This document shows positions 1 to 12,075 of a stretch of 64,000 bases of DNA, in pieces. The notes under the pieces were generated by a model that worked only from the letters and a program-made list of their open reading frames with translations, was not told the DNA's origin and did not search any database. Made by a program: the position numbers and the translations under genes. The stretch's first letter is position 1, and each line of letters opens with the position of its first letter. This stretch comes from Pseudaminobacter soli (ex Zhang et al. 2022) (lineage in GTDB: Bacteria > Pseudomonadota > Alphaproteobacteria > Rhizobiales > Rhizobiaceae). The DNA is taken from contig NZ_JABVCF010000002.1 in assembly GCF_014595955.1 (NCBI RefSeq), positions 434,001 through 498,000 on the forward strand. Direction: 5' to 3'.

Positions 1-619
1 CGAGGACGGCCACGAAATCGGGCGGTCCCTCCTCCTTCAGGACGCGCAGGGCATTATTCATGTTGCCCGCCTTGGCTCCCTCGTTGCCGACGCGCCTGAC
101 ATAGCGGACGCCGCGCTGCTCGCAGAAGTCGCGCAGCCAGTCCCGCCGGCCGTCGTCGAGGACGAAGACTTCGACGTTCGGGTGGTCGAGCGACTTGGCT
201 CCGACGATGGTGCGTTCCAGCACCTCCTTCTCTTCATTGTAGGTCGCGATCAGCACCGCGGTTCTTGGAGCCGGTCGCTCGCCCCACCAGCCGGCGTTCT
301 GCGTCGCCTCCTCGGACCGATCCCTGGTGCGGGACATGATCAGGAACGAGTTGAGGGAGGAGATCGCAGCGCCCGTCTCCAACGCGAAGAACGACCAACT
401 CGCAAGGCAGTCCATCGTCAGGCCGAACGGCGCAATGGTCTGGGTCGCGCGCCACCAGAGATATCGAACCGCCAAGACCGCGGCGATTCCGAAGAGGACT
501 GCCCGGTGAAGATTGTTCCTCGGATCGAGCAGGTGCGGCACAATCATGCCGACCGAGAGGACGAGGATGATCTGCACCGTGCTCGACCCAAGCTCGCCGA
601 GAAGCAAGGGCGGGAACAT
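1..619 (-). CDS. Glycosyltransferase family 2, BcsA/cellulose-synthase-like (3' part outside the window)
   Basis: The minus strand is open from an ATG at 619 to the window edge (206 codons visible). The N-terminus carries two or three hydrophobic segments (about residues 15-90), then a soluble GT-A domain beginning near residue 125 with VLIATYNEE, the UDP-sugar Asp motif VLDDGRRDW and NEGAKAGNMNNAL, which matches the cellulose-synthase-type KAGN(I/M)NNAL motif. It would be a processive membrane polysaccharide synthase making an exopolysaccharide across the inner membrane. The ATG lies one base beyond the stop of the HlyD gene, so translation is probably coupled. The polymer made cannot be told from what is visible; the catalytic TED and QxxRW motifs lie outside. 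Confidence 0.85.
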   Translation of the reverse strand, partial: MFPPLLLGELGSSTVQIILVLSVGMIVPHLLDPRNNLHRAVLFGIAAVLAVRYLWWRATQTIAPFGLTMDCLASWSFFALETGAAISSLNSFLIMSRTRDRSEEATQNAGWWGERPAPRTAVLIATYNEEKEVLERTIVGAKSLDHPNVEVFVLDDGRRDWLRDFCEQRGVRYVRRVGNEGAKAGNMNNALRVLKEEGPPDFVAVL

Positions 620-620
620 C

Positions 621-1814
621 TCAGCTACAGAAGCTGCGGATGAAGTCGAACGGCCTTGCTTCGAAGAAGACGCGGCCGGTGCGCCCTATCGCGCAGGACA
701 GCCCTTCGTCCTCGCGCAGCGCGGGAACGAGAAGCGTGACGTCATAGCGTCCGAGATGGCGCTTGCTGGGGGCGATCGCGAGATTGCGGTAGATCGTCTC
801 GGCGCCGGAGCCCGCCAATCGGGTGACGCTCCCCTCGAACGAGCGACCGTCTCCACTGACCTTGAACATCGCCCGGTCGCCCTGCGCCAGGCGGTTGTAC
901 ACCCTTTCGCTCACACTCAGCGTCACGATGGTTGAGCGGCAGTCGACGAGGCGCATTATGTCCTGGCCCCGCTGCACGGTTTCGCCATTGCCCGCCAACA
1001 CCTCCCAGACGCTTCCGTGGACGTTGGAGGCAAGCTGGGCGGACGAGAGACGGTTCACCCGCAGCCGCTCCGACGCGATCCGCTGGCCCAGGCTCTGGGC
1101 CTTGCTTTCCTCCGCCTTCAGGTTGGCCTTAAGTTCGGTGAGCCGGAGCGACAACTCGGAGATCTGCTGCTCCGAATAGGGAGCGTCGTTGTAGCCGTCG
1201 CCGAGGAAGGTGCCTCTCCGGGCGGCCTCGAGGGAAACCTCGCTGGCGGCGGCGCGCTGCTGCGCGTCCTCCAGTTCGAGGGCGGCAACTTTCTGCGCCG
1301 CCTGGCTGCGCTCGTACGTTGCCGAGGTCTCCAGCCCGCGTTCGTTGAGCTGGCGTGACCGCGAATAGGCCGCCTTGGCCTCGTCGACGCGCGCAGCCGC
1401 AACGGATGCCTGTGAACGGGACGAACTCAGTTCCGCCTCGAGCTGGCGGATTCGATCCCTTCTGTATGCGGTCGACCTGTCGTGCAGGAGGGCGACCGTG
1501 CTCTCGATGGCCTGAAGGGTCTCCTTGAGTCGAGCCACTTCGGCGGTGACCAGATCTCGCTGCTGGAGAAGGTCGTGGAGCCGGACATTGTCGGCAAAGG
1601 GGTCCCCGACGGCTCCGAGCGCTTCGCCTTCCGTCACCCGCGTGCCGAGAGCCCTTCGCTCGATCGAAAGTTGGCCGGCGATGGGCGCGCGGATCGTGGT
1701 GAGCCGGGCATTGATCACCGCATCGGCGCTTGCGCCTGCCAGTTGCTCTCCTGCGATCAGGAACAAGGCTATGATCACCAAGAGTGCACCGATGATCAGC
1801 CGAGTCAGTCGCAT
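621..1814 (-). CDS. HlyD-family membrane fusion protein for polysaccharide export
   Basis: A 397-residue protein with one N-terminal membrane anchor (residues 5-25), a split biotinyl-lipoyl-like domain (TIRAPIAGQLS near residue 42; NVHGSVWEVLAGNGETVQRGQDIMRL near 262) and a long alpha-helical hairpin between them. This is the architecture of periplasmic adaptor proteins (HlyD, Alg44-like). It sits directly upstream of the GT2 synthase with a one-base gap. By known two-gene systems of this type it should carry the polymer from the synthase through the periplasm. The start is preceded by a GGGGG run. No outer-membrane component is visible in the window. Confidence 0.85.
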   Translation of the reverse strand: MRLTRLIIGALLVIIALFLIAGEQLAGASADAVINARLTTIRAPIAGQLSIERRALGTRVTEGEALGAVGDPFADNVRLHDLLQQRDLVTAEVARLKETLQAIESTVALLHDRSTAYRRDRIRQLEAELSSSRSQASVAAARVDEAKAAYSRSRQLNERGLETSATYERSQAAQKVAALELEDAQQRAAASEVSLEAARRGTFLGDGYNDAPYSEQQISELSLRLTELKANLKAEESKAQSLGQRIASERLRVNRLSSAQLASNVHGSVWEVLAGNGETVQRGQDIMRLVDCRSTIVTLSVSERVYNRLAQGDRAMFKVSGDGRSFEGSVTRLAGSGAETIYRNLAIAPSKRHLGRYDVTLLVPALREDEGLSCAIGRTGRVFFEARPFDFIRSFCS

Positions 1815-1989
1815 TCATGCCCCCTTCAAGACTGCAGAGGACATAAAGCTACAATGCTGAAATGTGATCCCCGGGCAGCGCTCACCGGCGGGTGATCAGA
1901 CCGATAGGGTTAACAATTGGTTTCCCAAAAAAGGAAAGAAGCGCACCAAGGCGCCGCGCCCATCCCGGCGCCCCTGGCGATCGAATGCC

Positions 1990-3747
1990 CTACATCCGCT
2001 CGAGGCTTAGCATTGCGGGCTCGCCCTTCCAGTTCTTGGCGAGTTCCGCGCCGTACCTGTCCGCCGCGGCGGTATCGCCTTTCGCGGTCGCCGCCTGTTG
2101 GAGCCCGTAGAGGGGCAAGGCGCTGCCGCGAGCGTGCTCAAGGGCCGCGTTGAACTCCTGCGCCGCCTCGTCGGCCTTGCCTTGCCGAAGCAGGGCTGCG
2201 CCGAGCGACTGCCGGACCGGATAATACCAGTAGGGCGGCTCCATATAGGGAATTGTGTCCTGGGTTTCGGCGGCCGCCTTGAGATGCTCGAGCGCGTTCA
2301 CGTCCGATCCCTCCGCTTGCGCCGCCCGGGCCCTCACCACGTCGCTGGCGACCTGCAGCACCGGCCGGGCCGGGATGTTCCATTCGTCCATCGTGGACCA
2401 GTCCGTATCGTTCAGGACCTGGTCGATGGCAGTTGCTTCGGCACGCGCGGTCGCAGCGTCCCTCTTGCGGGCGGAGGCGATGCCCCTCGCATAGTGCCAC
2501 ATGGCCTTCACATAGGGCGGAGCGCCGGCGGGCTCGGCCATGGCCAGCACCTGATCAGGAACGCCATATTCGGCCCAGGCGAAATACGGCGCCGATTTCA
2601 CCGGCTGGGCGATCGGCAGCGCCGTCGCAACCTCGTTGGTGAGCCATCTGTCGAGTTTGTCGGCCTGGGCAAGCGCCGTCTCGCGATCGCCGATCAGCGC
2701 TGCTGAGACCAGCACGAAGTGGACGTTGTGGGAGTAGTAGCCGATCGGATAGACGCCCATGGCGCCGGTCTGGGTGATGTAGTCCTCGTCCACCTTGGAG
2801 GCGGCCTTGTTCGATGCCACCGAGTCCACGTAGCGGCCTATGCGGAAATAGATGTGACTAGGCATGTGCACGATGTGGCCCGCCCCGGGCATCTGCGCGG
2901 CGAGCCGGTCGGCATAGGGTTCCGCCCGCTCCGGCCGGTCCGAGGCCTCCACCAGATGGATGTAGAGGTGGATGGCCCCAGGGTGGTTCGGATCCTTGGC
3001 AAGCACACCCTCCAACCGCTTCTGGACGTCCGCCGTGTGCCCCTTTGGCTCCTTGCCGCCCGGTTCCCAGTAATCCCATGGCTGGGTGTCCATGCCTGCT
3101 TCGGCGGCGAGGACGGCGAATTGGAGATCATCTGGGTACTTGTCCGAAAGCGCTGCCGTGGCCGCAGCGAAGACTTCATCGAGCGCCGGCCGTTCCGCTG
3201 CCGGATCACTGGAATATCGAGTCGCGACCGCCGTGATCAGATCGCGCTCCTTCTGCGTCGCTCCGGGGGCAAGCTCCAGCGCCTTGTTCAGCGCAGCAAG
3301 CGCCGGCGCATTGGCGGCCGGATCCATCGGCACGTTGATGTTGGGTCCGAGCACCAGCGCCTCGCCGAGGAAGCACACGGCGCAGTTGGGGTCGAGCCTC
3401 TGCGCCTTGCGGAAGGCGCGGACGGCTTCCGCGTGATTGAAGTTGACGGCGAGCCTGAGGCCTTGGTCGAAATAGGCCTGTGCCTCCTTGTTGCTGGTCG
3501 TGATCGGCCATGAGATCCTACCGAGATCGGTCCATAACGGCGGTTCGGCTTCCTCGAAGGCTTTCACCCCTTCGGCCGAGAAGATCTGGGTCGGAATATT
3601 GGCCATCCGGCAGGTCTGGGCCTTGGCAAGCTCGGCCGGAATCTTGGGCGCGCCTTCGCCAAGGTTCGCGTACGCTCCGCCCGCTCCAAGACCCATAAGC
3701 ATGAGCGTCGGCAATCCCGCCGAGCGCAGGAGTCCATGCATTGTCAT
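1990..3747 (-). CDS. Secreted tetratricopeptide-repeat protein
   Basis: A 585-residue protein. The first 27 residues form a signal peptide ending AYA. A TPR near residue 90 (AYFDQGLRLAVNFNHAEAVRAFRKAQRLDP) is followed by a CAVC pair, then further helical repeats; a C-terminal TPR pair (about 510-575) includes AAQEFNAALEHARG. A GGAGG precedes the ATG. Long TPR proteins of this kind occur in many proteobacteria with no assigned function; periplasmic scaffold or binding protein is the most that can be inferred. It is monocistronic and divergent from hisC. Confidence 0.8.
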   Translation of the reverse strand: MTMHGLLRSAGLPTLMLMGLGAGGAYANLGEGAPKIPAELAKAQTCRMANIPTQIFSAEGVKAFEEAEPPLWTDLGRISWPITTSNKEAQAYFDQGLRLAVNFNHAEAVRAFRKAQRLDPNCAVCFLGEALVLGPNINVPMDPAANAPALAALNKALELAPGATQKERDLITAVATRYSSDPAAERPALDEVFAAATAALSDKYPDDLQFAVLAAEAGMDTQPWDYWEPGGKEPKGHTADVQKRLEGVLAKDPNHPGAIHLYIHLVEASDRPERAEPYADRLAAQMPGAGHIVHMPSHIYFRIGRYVDSVASNKAASKVDEDYITQTGAMGVYPIGYYSHNVHFVLVSAALIGDRETALAQADKLDRWLTNEVATALPIAQPVKSAPYFAWAEYGVPDQVLAMAEPAGAPPYVKAMWHYARGIASARKRDAATARAEATAIDQVLNDTDWSTMDEWNIPARPVLQVASDVVRARAAQAEGSDVNALEHLKAAAETQDTIPYMEPPYWYYPVRQSLGAALLRQGKADEAAQEFNAALEHARGSALPLYGLQQAATAKGDTAAADRYGAELAKNWKGEPAMLSLERM

Positions 3748-3938
3748 TAGAGCCTCCGTCGTGAGGCCCCCCGATCCCGCAAGGGTAAGTTCCCAATATC
3801 GATTATCCTTCCCCTACGTCACCGTGACAAATCACAATCGATACCCGCTGTCCTGCGCTCGGCCGCCACTCGACATAAAGCCGCCCGGCCTGTATTCGGC
3901 GCAGGCGGTTTTTGCCGTTCCTCCGGAAGTCGACATCC

Positions 3939-5048
3939 ATGACGATCCCTGAAACTATGCGCCCAACACCGAAAGCAGGCGTCCTCGACATCGAAGCCTA
4001 TGTGCCGGGCAAGAGCGCGGCCCCTGCCGGCGTGGCCAAGGTGCATAAGCTCTCCTCGAACGAGAATCCGCTGGGGGCCTCGCCGGCCGCGATCGAGGCA
4101 GTGCGCAATGTAGCGGGTCGGTTGGAGTTCTATCCGGACGGCGCCGCTACCAGGCTGCGCGAGGCGATTGGGGCCGCTCACGGGCTGAATCCGGCCAATA
4201 TCGTTTGCTCCAACGGCTCCGACGAAGTGATCGGGCTGCTGGCCCAGGCCTATCTGGCGCCCGGCGACGAGGGCATTTTCACCGAGCACGGGTTCCTGGT
4301 CTATCGGATCTACATCCAGGCGGCCGGCGCAGTTCCGGTCGTGGCAAGCGAGACCAACGAGACGGCGGACGTCGACGCCATCCTCGAGAAGGTCACCCCG
4401 CGCACAAAGATCGTCTTTCTGGCCAACCCGAACAATCCGACCGGCACCTACATCCCCTTCGACGAGGTGAAGCGGCTGCATGCGGGCCTGCCGAAGCACG
4501 TGCTGCTGGTGCTCGACGCCGCATACGCCGAGTATGTGCGCCGCAACGACTACGAGGCCGGGATCGAGATGGTGTCGTCATACGAGAACGTGGTGATGAC
4601 CCGCACCTTCTCGAAGATTCACGGGCTGGGCGGCATGCGCATCGGCTGGGCCTATTGCCCGCCGCACATAGCCGACGTGCTCAACCGCATCCGGGGGCCT
4701 TTCAACGTCAACGCTGCGGCGATCGAGGCGGGCGTAGCGGCGATGCGTGACCGCGGCCATCTCGAACGAACGGTGGAGCACAATGAGCGGTGGCTCGGCT
4801 GGCTCTCGGAGGAACTGGCCCGGCTCGGGCTGCGGGTCACGCCGAGCGTCGGCAATTTTGTGTTGATCCACTTCCCAGAAGATCGCGTGCATTCGGCGGC
4901 GGCCGCGGACGATTATCTGACGGCGCGCGGCTTCATCCTGCGCCGCGTCGCCGGCTACGGCTTCCCGAATGCGCTGCGCATGACCGTCGGCACCGAAGAG
5001 GCGAACCGCGGCGTGGTCGCCGCTCTGACAGAATTCCTGAAAAACTGA
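3939..5048 (+). CDS. hisC: Histidinol-phosphate aminotransferase family (HisC2-type, aromatic amino acid transaminase)
   Basis: A PLP-dependent fold-type I aminotransferase of 369 residues from ATG 3939 (GGAAG nine bases upstream; an in-frame TTG at 3912 is less likely). Visible motifs: [10 protein letters not shown] near the N-terminus, [15 protein letters not shown], and [15 protein letters not shown] with the Schiff-base lysine. The family converts imidazole-acetol phosphate to histidinol phosphate, but the tyrC gene three bases downstream points to use as a tyrosine/phenylalanine transaminase, as known for HisC2 copies in this order of bacteria. Substrate preference cannot be read from sequence. 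Confidence 0.93.
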   Translation: MTIPETMRPTPKAGVLDIEAYVPGKSAAPAGVAKVHKLSSNENPLGASPAAIEAVRNVAGRLEFYPDGAATRLREAIGAAHGLNPANIVCSNGSDEVIGLLAQAYLAPGDEGIFTEHGFLVYRIYIQAAGAVPVVASETNETADVDAILEKVTPRTKIVFLANPNNPTGTYIPFDEVKRLHAGLPKHVLLVLDAAYAEYVRRNDYEAGIEMVSSYENVVMTRTFSKIHGLGGMRIGWAYCPPHIADVLNRIRGPFNVNAAAIEAGVAAMRDRGHLERTVEHNERWLGWLSEELARLGLRVTPSVGNFVLIHFPEDRVHSAAAADDYLTARGFILRRVAGYGFPNALRMTVGTEEANRGVVAALTEFLKN

Positions 5049-5050
5049 TC

Positions 5051-5986
5051 ATGCCCGATTTCCTCTATGACAAAGTGGCGCTGGTCGGCATCGGCCTGAT
5101 AGGATCGTCGCTGGCGCACGTCATCCGCCGCGAGGGGCTGGCGCGCGAGATCCATATTACGACCCGGAGCGCCGCGACCTTGAAGCGGGCCGAGGAGCTT
5201 GGGCTCGGCGACTTCTATTGGGCGGACGCGAAGGAGGCGGTGCGCGAGGCCGACCTCATCATCGTCTCGGTTCCGGTTGGCGCATCCGGCGCGGTCGCGG
5301 CCGAGATCGCGCCTGTCCTGAAGCCCGGGGCGACGCTGACGGATGTCGGCTCGACCAAGCGCTCGGTGATCGAGCAGATGCGGCCGCACGTTCCGGCGCA
5401 TGTGCATTTCATCCCGGGTCACCCGATCGCCGGCACCGAGCATTCCGGTCCGGATGCCGGCTTCGCTTCGCTCTTCGAGGGACGCTGGTGCATCCTCACG
5501 CCGCCTCAGGGCACCGACAAGGCCGCGGTCGATCGGCTCGCGGAATTCTGGCGGCGCTGCGGGTCCAACATCGACACGATGGATGCGGAGCATCACGACA
5601 TGGTGCTGGCGATCGTCTCGCACCTGCCGCACATCATCGCCTACAACATCGTCGGCACCGCTGACGACCTGGAGACCGTGACCAAGTCGGAAGTCATCAA
5701 ATACTCGGCCTCTGGCTTTCGCGACTTCACCCGCCTGGCGGCCTCGGATCCGACGATGTGGCGCGACGTGTGCCTGCACAATCGTGACGCCATACTGGAG
5801 ATGCTGGCGAGGTTTTCGGAGGACCTGTCCTCGCTGCAGCGCGCCATTCGCTGGGGCGACGGCGACAAGCTGTTCGACCTCTTCACCCGCACGCGCGCCA
5901 TCCGCCGCTCGATCATCGACGCCGGCCAGGAGGTGGATGCACCCGACTTCGGCCGGCAGGTGCTGGAGCACCCGCCGAAGCCGTGA
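5051..5986 (+). CDS. tyrC: Prephenate/arogenate dehydrogenase family protein
   Basis: A 311-residue NAD(P)-dependent dehydrogenase of tyrosine synthesis. The N-terminal Rossmann motif is VALVGIGLIGSSLA (residues 8-21). The TyrA-family signature GHPIAGTEHSGPDAGF lies near residue 125, followed by the all-alpha dimerisation domain (SHLPHIIAYNIVG). There is no chorismate mutase domain. It starts two bases after the hisC stop, giving an aromatic amino acid operon in which TyrC oxidatively decarboxylates prephenate or arogenate and HisC transaminates. An in-frame ATG far upstream inside hisC (4790) was rejected. Confidence 0.94.
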   Translation: MPDFLYDKVALVGIGLIGSSLAHVIRREGLAREIHITTRSAATLKRAEELGLGDFYWADAKEAVREADLIIVSVPVGASGAVAAEIAPVLKPGATLTDVGSTKRSVIEQMRPHVPAHVHFIPGHPIAGTEHSGPDAGFASLFEGRWCILTPPQGTDKAAVDRLAEFWRRCGSNIDTMDAEHHDMVLAIVSHLPHIIAYNIVGTADDLETVTKSEVIKYSASGFRDFTRLAASDPTMWRDVCLHNRDAILEMLARFSEDLSSLQRAIRWGDGDKLFDLFTRTRAIRRSIIDAGQEVDAPDFGRQVLEHPPKP

Positions 5987-5989
5987 GGA

Positions 5990-6970
5990 TCACATAAGCG
6001 GAGGGAGAGTCCCGAGGGGGATGAAACCCAGGGTCGCCGTTCCCTTGGCGATGCGGAGGGGAACCTTCGGACTGCTGCCGAGGAAAGCCAGCCCTGCAAA
6101 GCCCTGCCGTATCTTGTCGGCCTGTTCGGGGAACACCTCGGCGAGTGAGGATGCCAGCTCGAGCGGGTCGGTGACCGCCACCTGGAGATCGGCGTCGATC
6201 AGCCCATCCTGATCCACCGAGAACGGCCCCGAAAGCTTCAGCGCGCCCTTTTCACCCAGTCTCAGGGTGACTTCGCGCAACTGGCCCGACCTGCCGCGAA
6301 GATCGTCGGCGCCTTTGCCCAGGAACTGCACGCCATCTTTCAGGGAGAGATCGGCCTCGCCAGCGAGCGGGGGCAGCTTGCGTCCCTCGACGAGCGCCGG
6401 GTCGATCGCAAGTCCTTCGAACCGGGTGGCGAGGTCGAGATCGGCTCCGTTCGGGCGCATGTGACCCTCGAAAGAGGAAGCCGAGACGAGATGCGCTCCA
6501 TCCTGCCGGGAGGCCTTCAGCCCCCAGCCTTCGAGCGAAATCCGCTCGGGGAGGGGCTGCGCCAGCCTCACGCTCGCGCGCAGCCGCTTCCAGTCGAGCG
6601 TGAGAGGGTCGGCAGCCGCCGTCGACACGGTCGCGGGCGCGTCAAGCTCGGCGACGATCCGGAACGGGTCGTAGATCTGACCAGCCGAGCGGAAGGCGCC
6701 CGCGGAAACCGTGACCGCCGCTTCGGGCTGCTCCGCGGTGACGCGGTCGCAGTAGAGGCCGATGCGGAATGGATAGCCCCGCGCCACTGGATTGGTGCAC
6801 TCGACCTTGATGCCCTGTTTCTCCAGGGTGGCGAGAGCCGGAAGCGTCTCGGACTCGATCTTGTTCGCCAGCCAGAACCATCCGGCCGTGTAGAGGCCGA
6901 TCGCGACCAGCACTCCAATTCCGAGCCAAAGGATGCGGCGCGAAGCGCGCCTGTTGTTAGGTTCCTGCAT
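5990..6970 (-). CDS. DUF2125 domain protein, membrane-anchored
   Basis: A 326-residue protein from ATG 6970 (AAGGGA just upstream; ATG 7015 would add 15 residues). One N-terminal transmembrane segment (ILWLGIGVLVAIGLYTAGWFWLA) is followed by a large beta-rich periplasmic part with the DUF2125 pattern CTNPVARGYPFRIGLYCD near residue 60. The family is conserved in alphaproteobacteria and has no established function. It converges on tyrC with a three-base gap and is divergent from chaC. Confidence 0.85.
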   Translation of the reverse strand: MQEPNNRRASRRILWLGIGVLVAIGLYTAGWFWLANKIESETLPALATLEKQGIKVECTNPVARGYPFRIGLYCDRVTAEQPEAAVTVSAGAFRSAGQIYDPFRIVAELDAPATVSTAAADPLTLDWKRLRASVRLAQPLPERISLEGWGLKASRQDGAHLVSASSFEGHMRPNGADLDLATRFEGLAIDPALVEGRKLPPLAGEADLSLKDGVQFLGKGADDLRGRSGQLREVTLRLGEKGALKLSGPFSVDQDGLIDADLQVAVTDPLELASSLAEVFPEQADKIRQGFAGLAFLGSSPKVPLRIAKGTATLGFIPLGTLPPLM

Positions 6971-7076
6971 GTCCCTTTTCCGGATCGGGTCTCGATCCTG
7001 CCGCATCAATGCCATTTCCCTAGACCAACGGACTCGTTTAGGAGTGCGGCGGTGCCGCGCGACATGGCTTGGGGAT

Positions 7077-7613
7077 ATGGGCGATTTTTGGGTTTTCGGC
7101 TATGGCTCCCTGATCTGGCGGCCGGGTTTTGCACATACCAGGACCGAACGCGCGCGGCTCAACGGCTATCATCGTTCACTTTGCGTCCATTCGCATGTCC
7201 ATCGCGGAACACCGGAGCGGCCCGGCCTCGTGCTCGGCCTCGATCGTGGCGGGTCCTGCGTGGGGCTCGCCTTCAACGTGCCCGGCGATTTGCGCGAGGA
7301 GGTGCTTGCCTATTTGCGCGAACGGGAGTTGGTAACCAACGTCTATCTGGAGCGCGTGCTCCCCATCCGGCTTGCCAGCGGAGACGGGGTGCCTGCCGTG
7401 TGCTACGTGGTGGACCGGAATCATCGTCAATATGCGGGCAGCCTCGGGGAAGGCGAAGCTGCCCGCATCGTGCATGGTGCGGTGGGCCAGTCGGGGGCGA
7501 ACGAGGACTATGTGTTGAGCGCAGTGGAGCACCTGGAGGCTCTCGGTATCCGGGACCACTGGATGGAGAAGGTGGCGCGGCTCGTCCGGGAACCCAGTTC
7601 CTCGCTCGTCTGA
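7077..7613 (+). CDS. chaC: ChaC-type gamma-glutamylcyclotransferase
   Basis: A 178-residue protein starting at ATG 7077 after GGGGAT. It opens with DFWVFGYGSLIWRPGF, the YGSL substrate-binding loop of the ChaC/GGCT family, and continues through GLAFNVPGDLREEVLAYLRERE and TNVYLERVLP. Members cleave glutathione to 5-oxoproline and Cys-Gly in the cytosol. Longer upstream in-frame starts run into the DUF2125 gene and have no ribosome site. Monocistronic. Confidence 0.9.
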   Translation: MGDFWVFGYGSLIWRPGFAHTRTERARLNGYHRSLCVHSHVHRGTPERPGLVLGLDRGGSCVGLAFNVPGDLREEVLAYLRERELVTNVYLERVLPIRLASGDGVPAVCYVVDRNHRQYAGSLGEGEAARIVHGAVGQSGANEDYVLSAVEHLEALGIRDHWMEKVARLVREPSSSLV

Positions 7614-7665
7614 CGCGCCTCGAACGGAAATTCGCAAATTTCAGCTAGGAACGGCGGAATAGAAC

Positions 7666-8253
7666 ATGCTTCGCAAGCTCTACGACTGGACGCTGTCGCT
7701 GGCCGCGCGAAAGTCCGCCGAATGGTGGCTGGCCATCATCGCCTTTGTCGAAAGCTCGGTCTTCCTCGTCCCCGCCGACGTGCTCTATGTGCCGATGGCG
7801 CTCGCCCGCCCCGACCGGGCCTACCGCTATGCGATCGTGGCCACAATCGCCTCGGTGCTGGGCGGCATCGCCGGATGGTTCCTCGGGCACTACGCCTATG
7901 AGGCGGTGGCGCGACCGGTGCTGGAGTTCTACGGCAAGTATGACGAGTTCGAGGCTCTGAGGATGAGCGCCGGCACCGGTTTCATCCTGCTGATGCTGAT
8001 CACATCGGGAGCCGCCCACCTGCCGCCGATCAAGGTGGTGACGATCCTGGCGGGCGTAATCAGCTTCCCGCTCGGATGGTTCATCGTCTCAGCCATCGTG
8101 GCGCGCGGTGCACGCTTCCTCCTCCTGGCGTGGCTGCTCAGGAAATATGGCGAGCCGATCCGCGAGTTCATCGAAAAGCGCTTGGGCCAGCTGGCCGCAG
8201 CAGCGGCGGGGGTCCTAATTCTGCTATATGTCGTCGTCAGATACGCGATCTGA
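7666..8253 (+). CDS. YqaA/DedA-like small membrane protein
   Basis: A 195-residue integral membrane protein with about four hydrophobic segments. The early stretch AEWWLAIIAFVESSVFLVPADVLYVPMALARP has the FxESSxxxxPxDxL pattern of the YqaA branch of the DedA/SNARE-associated family, and TSGAAHLPPIKVVTILAG forms the second conserved region. Members are thought to act in membrane lipid or proton homeostasis; the actual substrate is unknown. It is 21 bases before dsbB and may be co-transcribed with it. Confidence 0.85.
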   Translation: MLRKLYDWTLSLAARKSAEWWLAIIAFVESSVFLVPADVLYVPMALARPDRAYRYAIVATIASVLGGIAGWFLGHYAYEAVARPVLEFYGKYDEFEALRMSAGTGFILLMLITSGAAHLPPIKVVTILAGVISFPLGWFIVSAIVARGARFLLLAWLLRKYGEPIREFIEKRLGQLAAAAAGVLILLYVVVRYAI

Positions 8254-8274
8254 CCCGCGAAACGGTTCTTGCCC

Positions 8275-8790
8275 ATGATCAGTCTTGCCGCCCCGATCAC
8301 CCGCACCCATACAGTCACGGCCCTGTTCCTGGCGCTGGCAATGGCGGCGACCGTCGGCACGGCGCTGGGATTCCAGCACATTGGCGGCTACATACCCTGC
8401 AAGCTCTGCTACGAGCAGCGCATTCCTTACTATGTGGGCGCGCCGCTGATGGCGCTCGCCTTCGTGGCGGCGCTGACGCCGCTACCAGCCATTGTCACGC
8501 GCATGCTGCTTCTCGCCGGCGGGCTTCTGATGGCCTACGGGCTTTATCTGGGCATCTACCATTCCGGCGTGGAATGGGGCTGGTGGCCGGGGCCGACCGA
8601 CTGCGGGGTGGCGGTGCCGTCCCCCGACACGGGCGGGAAGGGCGTGCTCGACGCCATCGACGCCTATGTGCCGCCCTCCTGTGACAAGGCGGCGCTGCGC
8701 GTGCTCGGCCTCTCCTTCGCCGGATGGAACGTGATCGCCAGCTTCGTGCTGGCGCTCATTGCGCTGCGCGCCGCGTTCTTGCGGAAGTAG
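8275..8790 (+). CDS. dsbB: Disulfide bond formation protein B
   Basis: A 171-residue inner-membrane protein with four hydrophobic segments. The first periplasmic loop has the quinone-coupled redox pair CKLC at residues 42-45, followed by YEQR as in DsbB. The second loop holds the other cysteines (TDCG and PPSCDK) that would pass electrons from DsbA. ATG 8275 is chosen over an in-frame TTG at 8269. DsbB reoxidises periplasmic DsbA using ubiquinone. No dsbA is visible nearby. Confidence 0.9.
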   Translation: MISLAAPITRTHTVTALFLALAMAATVGTALGFQHIGGYIPCKLCYEQRIPYYVGAPLMALAFVAALTPLPAIVTRMLLLAGGLLMAYGLYLGIYHSGVEWGWWPGPTDCGVAVPSPDTGGKGVLDAIDAYVPPSCDKAALRVLGLSFAGWNVIASFVLALIALRAAFLRK

Positions 8791-8804
8791 GCTGCTATCG
8801 GCTG

Positions 8805-9030
8805 GTCTGGATGCGTCCTTCGAGGCTCGCTTGCGAAGGTATTGACCTGCTCACGATGGATTTTGTGGGCGAGCACCTCAGGATGAGGGAGATCGTGCCG
8901 GCAAGCCAACCTCAAAGCCGGTGCATATGATTATCGCTCGTCGCGGCGCAGGTATCTCAGAGAGGCCTAAGCACAACGGTCCTCATCATGAGGTGCGACC
9001 TTGAGCGCGAGCCACGAAGTAGCGATCAGA
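8805..9030. repeat. Interspersed palindromic intergenic repeat (two partial units)
   Basis: The dsbB-secA gap holds two degenerate copies of a rhizobial-type palindromic element. In the first (8810-8892) CGTCCTTCGAGGCTCGC near 8815 opposes GCGAGCACCTCAGGATGAGG near 8870. The second (about 8980-9022) shows CCTCATCATGAGGTGCGA and GCGCGAGCC. No coding potential is seen. Confidence 0.6.
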
Positions 9031-9062
9031 CGAAAAGGGTGCCTCGAGGGATGCACTACTTT

Positions 9063-9096
9063 GCTTAGTTCCGGCCGGAACCCGCCGGAACTAAGC
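9063..9096 (-). terminator. Hairpin terminator of secA
   Basis: A perfect 13-bp stem: GCTTAGTTCCGGC at 9063-9075 pairs with GCCGGAACTAAGC at 9084-9096 around an eight-base loop. It begins nine bases past the secA stop codon. There is no strong T run, so it could also act as an RNA 3' stabiliser. Confidence 0.75.
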
Positions 9097-9104
9097 GCCA
9101 AAGC

Positions 9105-11846
<2,742 letters not shown>

Positions 11847-12075
11847 CAAGGGTCCTTTCAAATACTCTGTCTGCCGGAGCTGGCCGGCCCTTCCGCAGTC
11901 CGTCGTTGAGCGGATCGCACGGAAAAAGGCGGCCGGAATTCTTTCTGGACGCCAAGTCGCAGGAGAGATAAGAGGGGGCACTTTCGATGTCAACGCTGCG
12001 CCGGGCCTAGACGTGGCGCTCAAATCAGCCACATTCGCCCACAAGATCGCGCCCGTTTCCCACCGGAGAGTTGAG